A stretch of DNA of 32,915 nucleotides, taken from contig CAIPDP010000019.1 of assembly GCA_903863845.1 (NCBI GenBank), forward strand, positions 1 to 32,915, given 5' to 3'. The notes beneath the pieces were generated by a model that was given only the letters and a program-made list of their open reading frames with translations, searched no databases and was not told where the DNA came from. The stretch comes from an uncultured Mucilaginibacter sp. Lineage in GTDB: Bacteria > Bacteroidota > Bacteroidia > Sphingobacteriales > Sphingobacteriaceae. Of the stretch, positions 31,179-32,915 are shown piece by piece (the first letter of the stretch is position 1; each line of letters starts with the position of its first letter). The translations under genes were made by a program, and so were the position numbers.

Positions 31179-32636
31179 TTACAATACGTTTTTCCAACTC
31201 ACCAGGTCGCCGATGATCTTGTCCAGGTCATCAGCATTTACCCTTTCCTGTAGCATACTATCGCGGTAGCGGATGGTAACTGTATTATCTTCAAGCGTTT
31301 GGTGGTCGACTGTGATACAGAAAGGTGTGCCTAAGGCATCCTGACGGCGGTAACGTTTACCAATGGCGTCTTTTTCCTCGTAGTATACATTATAATCCAG
31401 CTTCAGGCGATCCATGATCTCGCGCGCACGCTCTGGCAAACCGTCTTTTTTGGTAAGCGGGAAGATGGCAGCTTTTATTGGTGCCAATACAGGATGCAAC
31501 CTTAATACCACCCGACTGTCAGCGCGTTCTGGCGTCGACAGGTCCTGTTCTTCATAAGCATTGATCAGCGTGAGCAGGAACATGCGATCAAGACCAATAG
31601 AGGTTTCGATCACATAGGGTACATAGTTCTGGTTGATCTCGGGATCGAAATACTGTAGTTTCTTGCCTGAGAATTTCTGATGCTGACTCAGATCAAAATC
31701 AGTGCGACTGTGGATACCCTCTACTTCTTTAAAGCCAAAGGGGAATTCAAATTCGATATCAAAAGCAGCATCAGCATAATGCGCCAGTTTGGTATGTTCG
31801 TGGAAACGGTATTTTTCCGGGTTGGTACCCAGGGCCAAATGCCATTTTAAACGTGCCTGTTTCCAATGCTCGAACCATTCTTTTTGCGAACCCGGGCGAA
31901 CAAAGAATTGCATTTCCATTTGCTCGAACTCGCGCATACGGATGATAAACTGCCTGGCAATAACCTCATTTCTAAAGGCTTTACCAATTTGTGCGATACC
32001 GAAGGGTATCTTCATCCGGCCCGATTTCTGCACATTCAGGTAATTGACAAATATGCCCTGCGCTGTCTCCGGACGGAGGTACACCACATCTGAATCTTCG
32101 GCCAATGCACCCATTTGGGTACTGAACATCAGGTTGAACTGGCGTACGTCGGTCCAGTTGGCGGTGCCGCTAACCGGGCATTTGATGTTATGTTCTACGA
32201 TCAGTTCCTTCAGGCGTGGCAGATCCTCCGCTTTCAGGGCATTGTCCATCTGCAATTGCAGTTCTTCAGCGGCATCGGTTTTGCCTTCTTCGTCGTAGGC
32301 TGCAATTTTATCTTCCAGCAGCTGGTCGGCGCGGTAACGTTTTTTGGAGTCTTTGTTATCAATCATCGGGTCGGCGAAGCCGGCAACGTGGCCGCTGGCT
32401 TCCCATACCTTAGGGTGCATGAAGATGGCGGCATCAATACCAACAATATTCTCGTTCAACTGCACCATGGCTTTCCACCAATAGGCTTTGATATTGTTTT
32501 TCAGCTCGGCACCATTCTGGCCGTAGTCGTACACGGCGCTCAGGCCGTCGTATATTTCGCTTGAAGGAAATACAAAACCGTATTCCTTGGCATGCGCTAT
32601 CACATTTTTAAAAAGTTCGTCGGTGGAATTGCTCAT
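31179..32636 (-). CDS. glyS: Glycyl-tRNA synthetase, dimeric (alpha2) type
   Basis: Charges tRNA-Gly with glycine. The 485-residue class II synthetase is of the single-chain eukaryote/archaea-like type used by Bacteroidota, not the two-subunit GlyQ/GlyS form. Motifs include RPETAQGIF (188-196), motif 2 FRNE (221-224) and motif 3 IGLDRMFLL (347-355). The anticodon-binding domain covers about 378-485. I use the ATG at 32636 (MSNSTDELFK). The frame is open up to 32813, but that extension would translate the intergenic palindrome and repeats and has no synthetase-like sequence. A promoter box lies 8 bp before the chosen ATG. Confidence 0.97.
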   Translation of the reverse strand: MSNSTDELFKNVIAHAKEYGFVFPSSEIYDGLSAVYDYGQNGAELKNNIKAYWWKAMVQLNENIVGIDAAIFMHPKVWEASGHVAGFADPMIDNKDSKKRYRADQLLEDKIAAYDEEGKTDAAEELQLQMDNALKAEDLPRLKELIVEHNIKCPVSGTANWTDVRQFNLMFSTQMGALAEDSDVVYLRPETAQGIFVNYLNVQKSGRMKIPFGIAQIGKAFRNEVIARQFIIRMREFEQMEMQFFVRPGSQKEWFEHWKQARLKWHLALGTNPEKYRFHEHTKLAHYADAAFDIEFEFPFGFKEVEGIHSRTDFDLSQHQKFSGKKLQYFDPEINQNYVPYVIETSIGLDRMFLLTLINAYEEQDLSTPERADSRVVLRLHPVLAPIKAAIFPLTKKDGLPERAREIMDRLKLDYNVYYEEKDAIGKRYRRQDALGTPFCITVDHQTLEDNTVTIRYRDSMLQERVNADDLDKIIGDLVSWKNVL

Positions 32637-32643
32637 AACAGCG

Positions 32644-32674
32644 CAAAGATAGTTTTTAGACTGAAAGTCCGAAA
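32644..32674 (-). promoter_or_regulatory. Promoter of glyS
   Basis: On the minus strand TATCTTTG (32651-32644) matches the -7 consensus. TTTC (32674-32671) stands in for the -33 TTTG at exactly 19 bp. The box ends 7 bp before the ATG, so the leader is very short. It also supports the start at 32636. Confidence 0.5.
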
Positions 32675-32697
32675 GCCCGTAAGTCCGGAAGTCCGGA
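32663..32697. repeat. Degenerate AAGTCCGGA short repeats
   Basis: Four imperfect copies of AAGTCCG(GA) (AAGTCCGA, AAGCCCGT, AAGTCCGG, AAGTCCGGA) lie in tandem directly before the palindrome at 32698. Confidence 0.6.
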
Positions 32698-32715
32698 TCC
32701 CGATAGCTATCGGGA
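32698..32715. repeat. 18-bp palindrome TCCCGATAGCTATCGGGA, second full copy
   Basis: Identical to 2492-2509. It lies 61 bp upstream of glyS, next to the short repeats, in the spacer before the IS end. Confidence 0.85.
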
Positions 32716-32782
32716 CCGAAAGATGGGTTTGGGGGTAGGAAATGGGCTGAAAAGTGCTGCTGCTGTTCACGTTCATAACGGT

Positions 32783-32915
32783 TGTCTCGTCCTGAAATAG
32801 GTTTACACATCAAGTAAATCGAAAATGGACAAAAAGGTAGCGTTACTGATCAAACAGGATCACACAAATGAAGGTTTGGGTTATCGTATCTTAGCAGAGA
32901 AATATGGAATGAGCC
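32783..32915 (+). mobile_element. Left end of a probable insertion sequence (cut by window edge)
   Basis: A TGTCTCGTCCTGAAATAGG-type sequence begins at 32783 and is followed after 42 bp by a transposase-like reading frame that runs off the window. A TG-initiated end close to an orfA-like start is typical of IS3-group elements. The right end is not in the window, so the inverted repeat and target duplication cannot be checked. Confidence 0.5.
32825..32915 (+). CDS. Transposase orfA-like protein, 5' part only
   Basis: The 30 visible codons read MDKKVALLIKQDH, then GLGYRILAEKYGMS, a helix-turn-helix beginning of the kind found at the start of IS3-family OrfA and related transposases. The frame continues past the window edge, so length and intactness are unknown. 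It is the only transposase-like gene seen. Confidence 0.55.
   Translation, partial: MDKKVALLIKQDHTNEGLGYRILAEKYGMS

Noticed and set aside
32637..32813. 59-residue N-terminal extension of glyS
   Set aside because: It translates an intergenic palindrome and short repeats; a promoter box at 32644-32651 and the family N-terminus favour the ATG at 32636.

Overview
The window looks like chromosomal DNA of a Bacteroidota bacterium, most likely Sphingobacteriaceae (Mucilaginibacter/Pedobacter type). The reasons are promoters of the form TAnnTTTG with an upstream TTTG, few Shine-Dalgarno sites, eukaryote-like dimeric GlyRS, LytS/LytTR and TPR-type sensor kinases, a homogentisate dioxygenase of about 386 residues, and the family profile of almost every gene. 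No rRNA, tRNA, CRISPR array or prophage was seen. The only mobile DNA is the left end of what looks like an insertion sequence at the right edge.

Layout. (1) 1-5000: a tyrosine/homogentisate degradation cluster, hppD and hmgA leftward and a fumarylacetoacetase plus a flavin reductase rightward. It is interspersed with palindromes, REP-like elements and short degenerate repeats. (2) 5100-10100: an L,D-transpeptidase and a cell-envelope signalling module. The module holds a LiaF-like protein with its LytS kinase and LytTR regulator, a free-standing copy of the LiaF membrane domain, and a divergent membrane protein. (3) 10250-13670: agmatine deiminase and N-carbamoylputrescine amidase (putrescine synthesis) separated by a four-helix-bundle (S23-type) gene between inverted repeats, then a flippase-like membrane protein. 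(4) 13685-18220: a degenerate receiver protein, a long aromatic amino acid hydroxylase with an SDR, and a PAS/PAS/GAF protein ending in a histidine phosphoacceptor domain without an ATPase domain. (5) 18300-21900: a frameshifted gene remnant, a short SSB, a zinc-ribbon protein, and dienelactone hydrolase, YqjM-like ene-reductase and OsmC genes, which suggest electrophile or peroxide defence. (6) 21900-25800: SulP transporter, methyltransferase, Crp/Fnr regulator, SRAP abasic-site protein. (7) 25950-32900: an M16 peptidase pair (one catalytic, one not), a TPR histidine kinase, glyS, and the IS end.

How genes connect. The aromatic hydroxylase (Phe to Tyr), HppD, HmgA and the FAH-family enzyme cover most of the Phe/Tyr to fumarate plus acetoacetate route; tyrosine aminotransferase and maleylacetoacetate isomerase are not here. 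AguA and AguB give agmatine to putrescine.

The most interesting regulatory signal is a triple direct repeat (TYGGYRA, three copies, exactly 21 bp apart). It is placed identically, to the base, relative to the -7 box of both LiaF-like genes. This geometry fits LytTR response-regulator binding, so I infer that the adjacent LytTR regulator controls both genes and possibly the divergent membrane protein gene.
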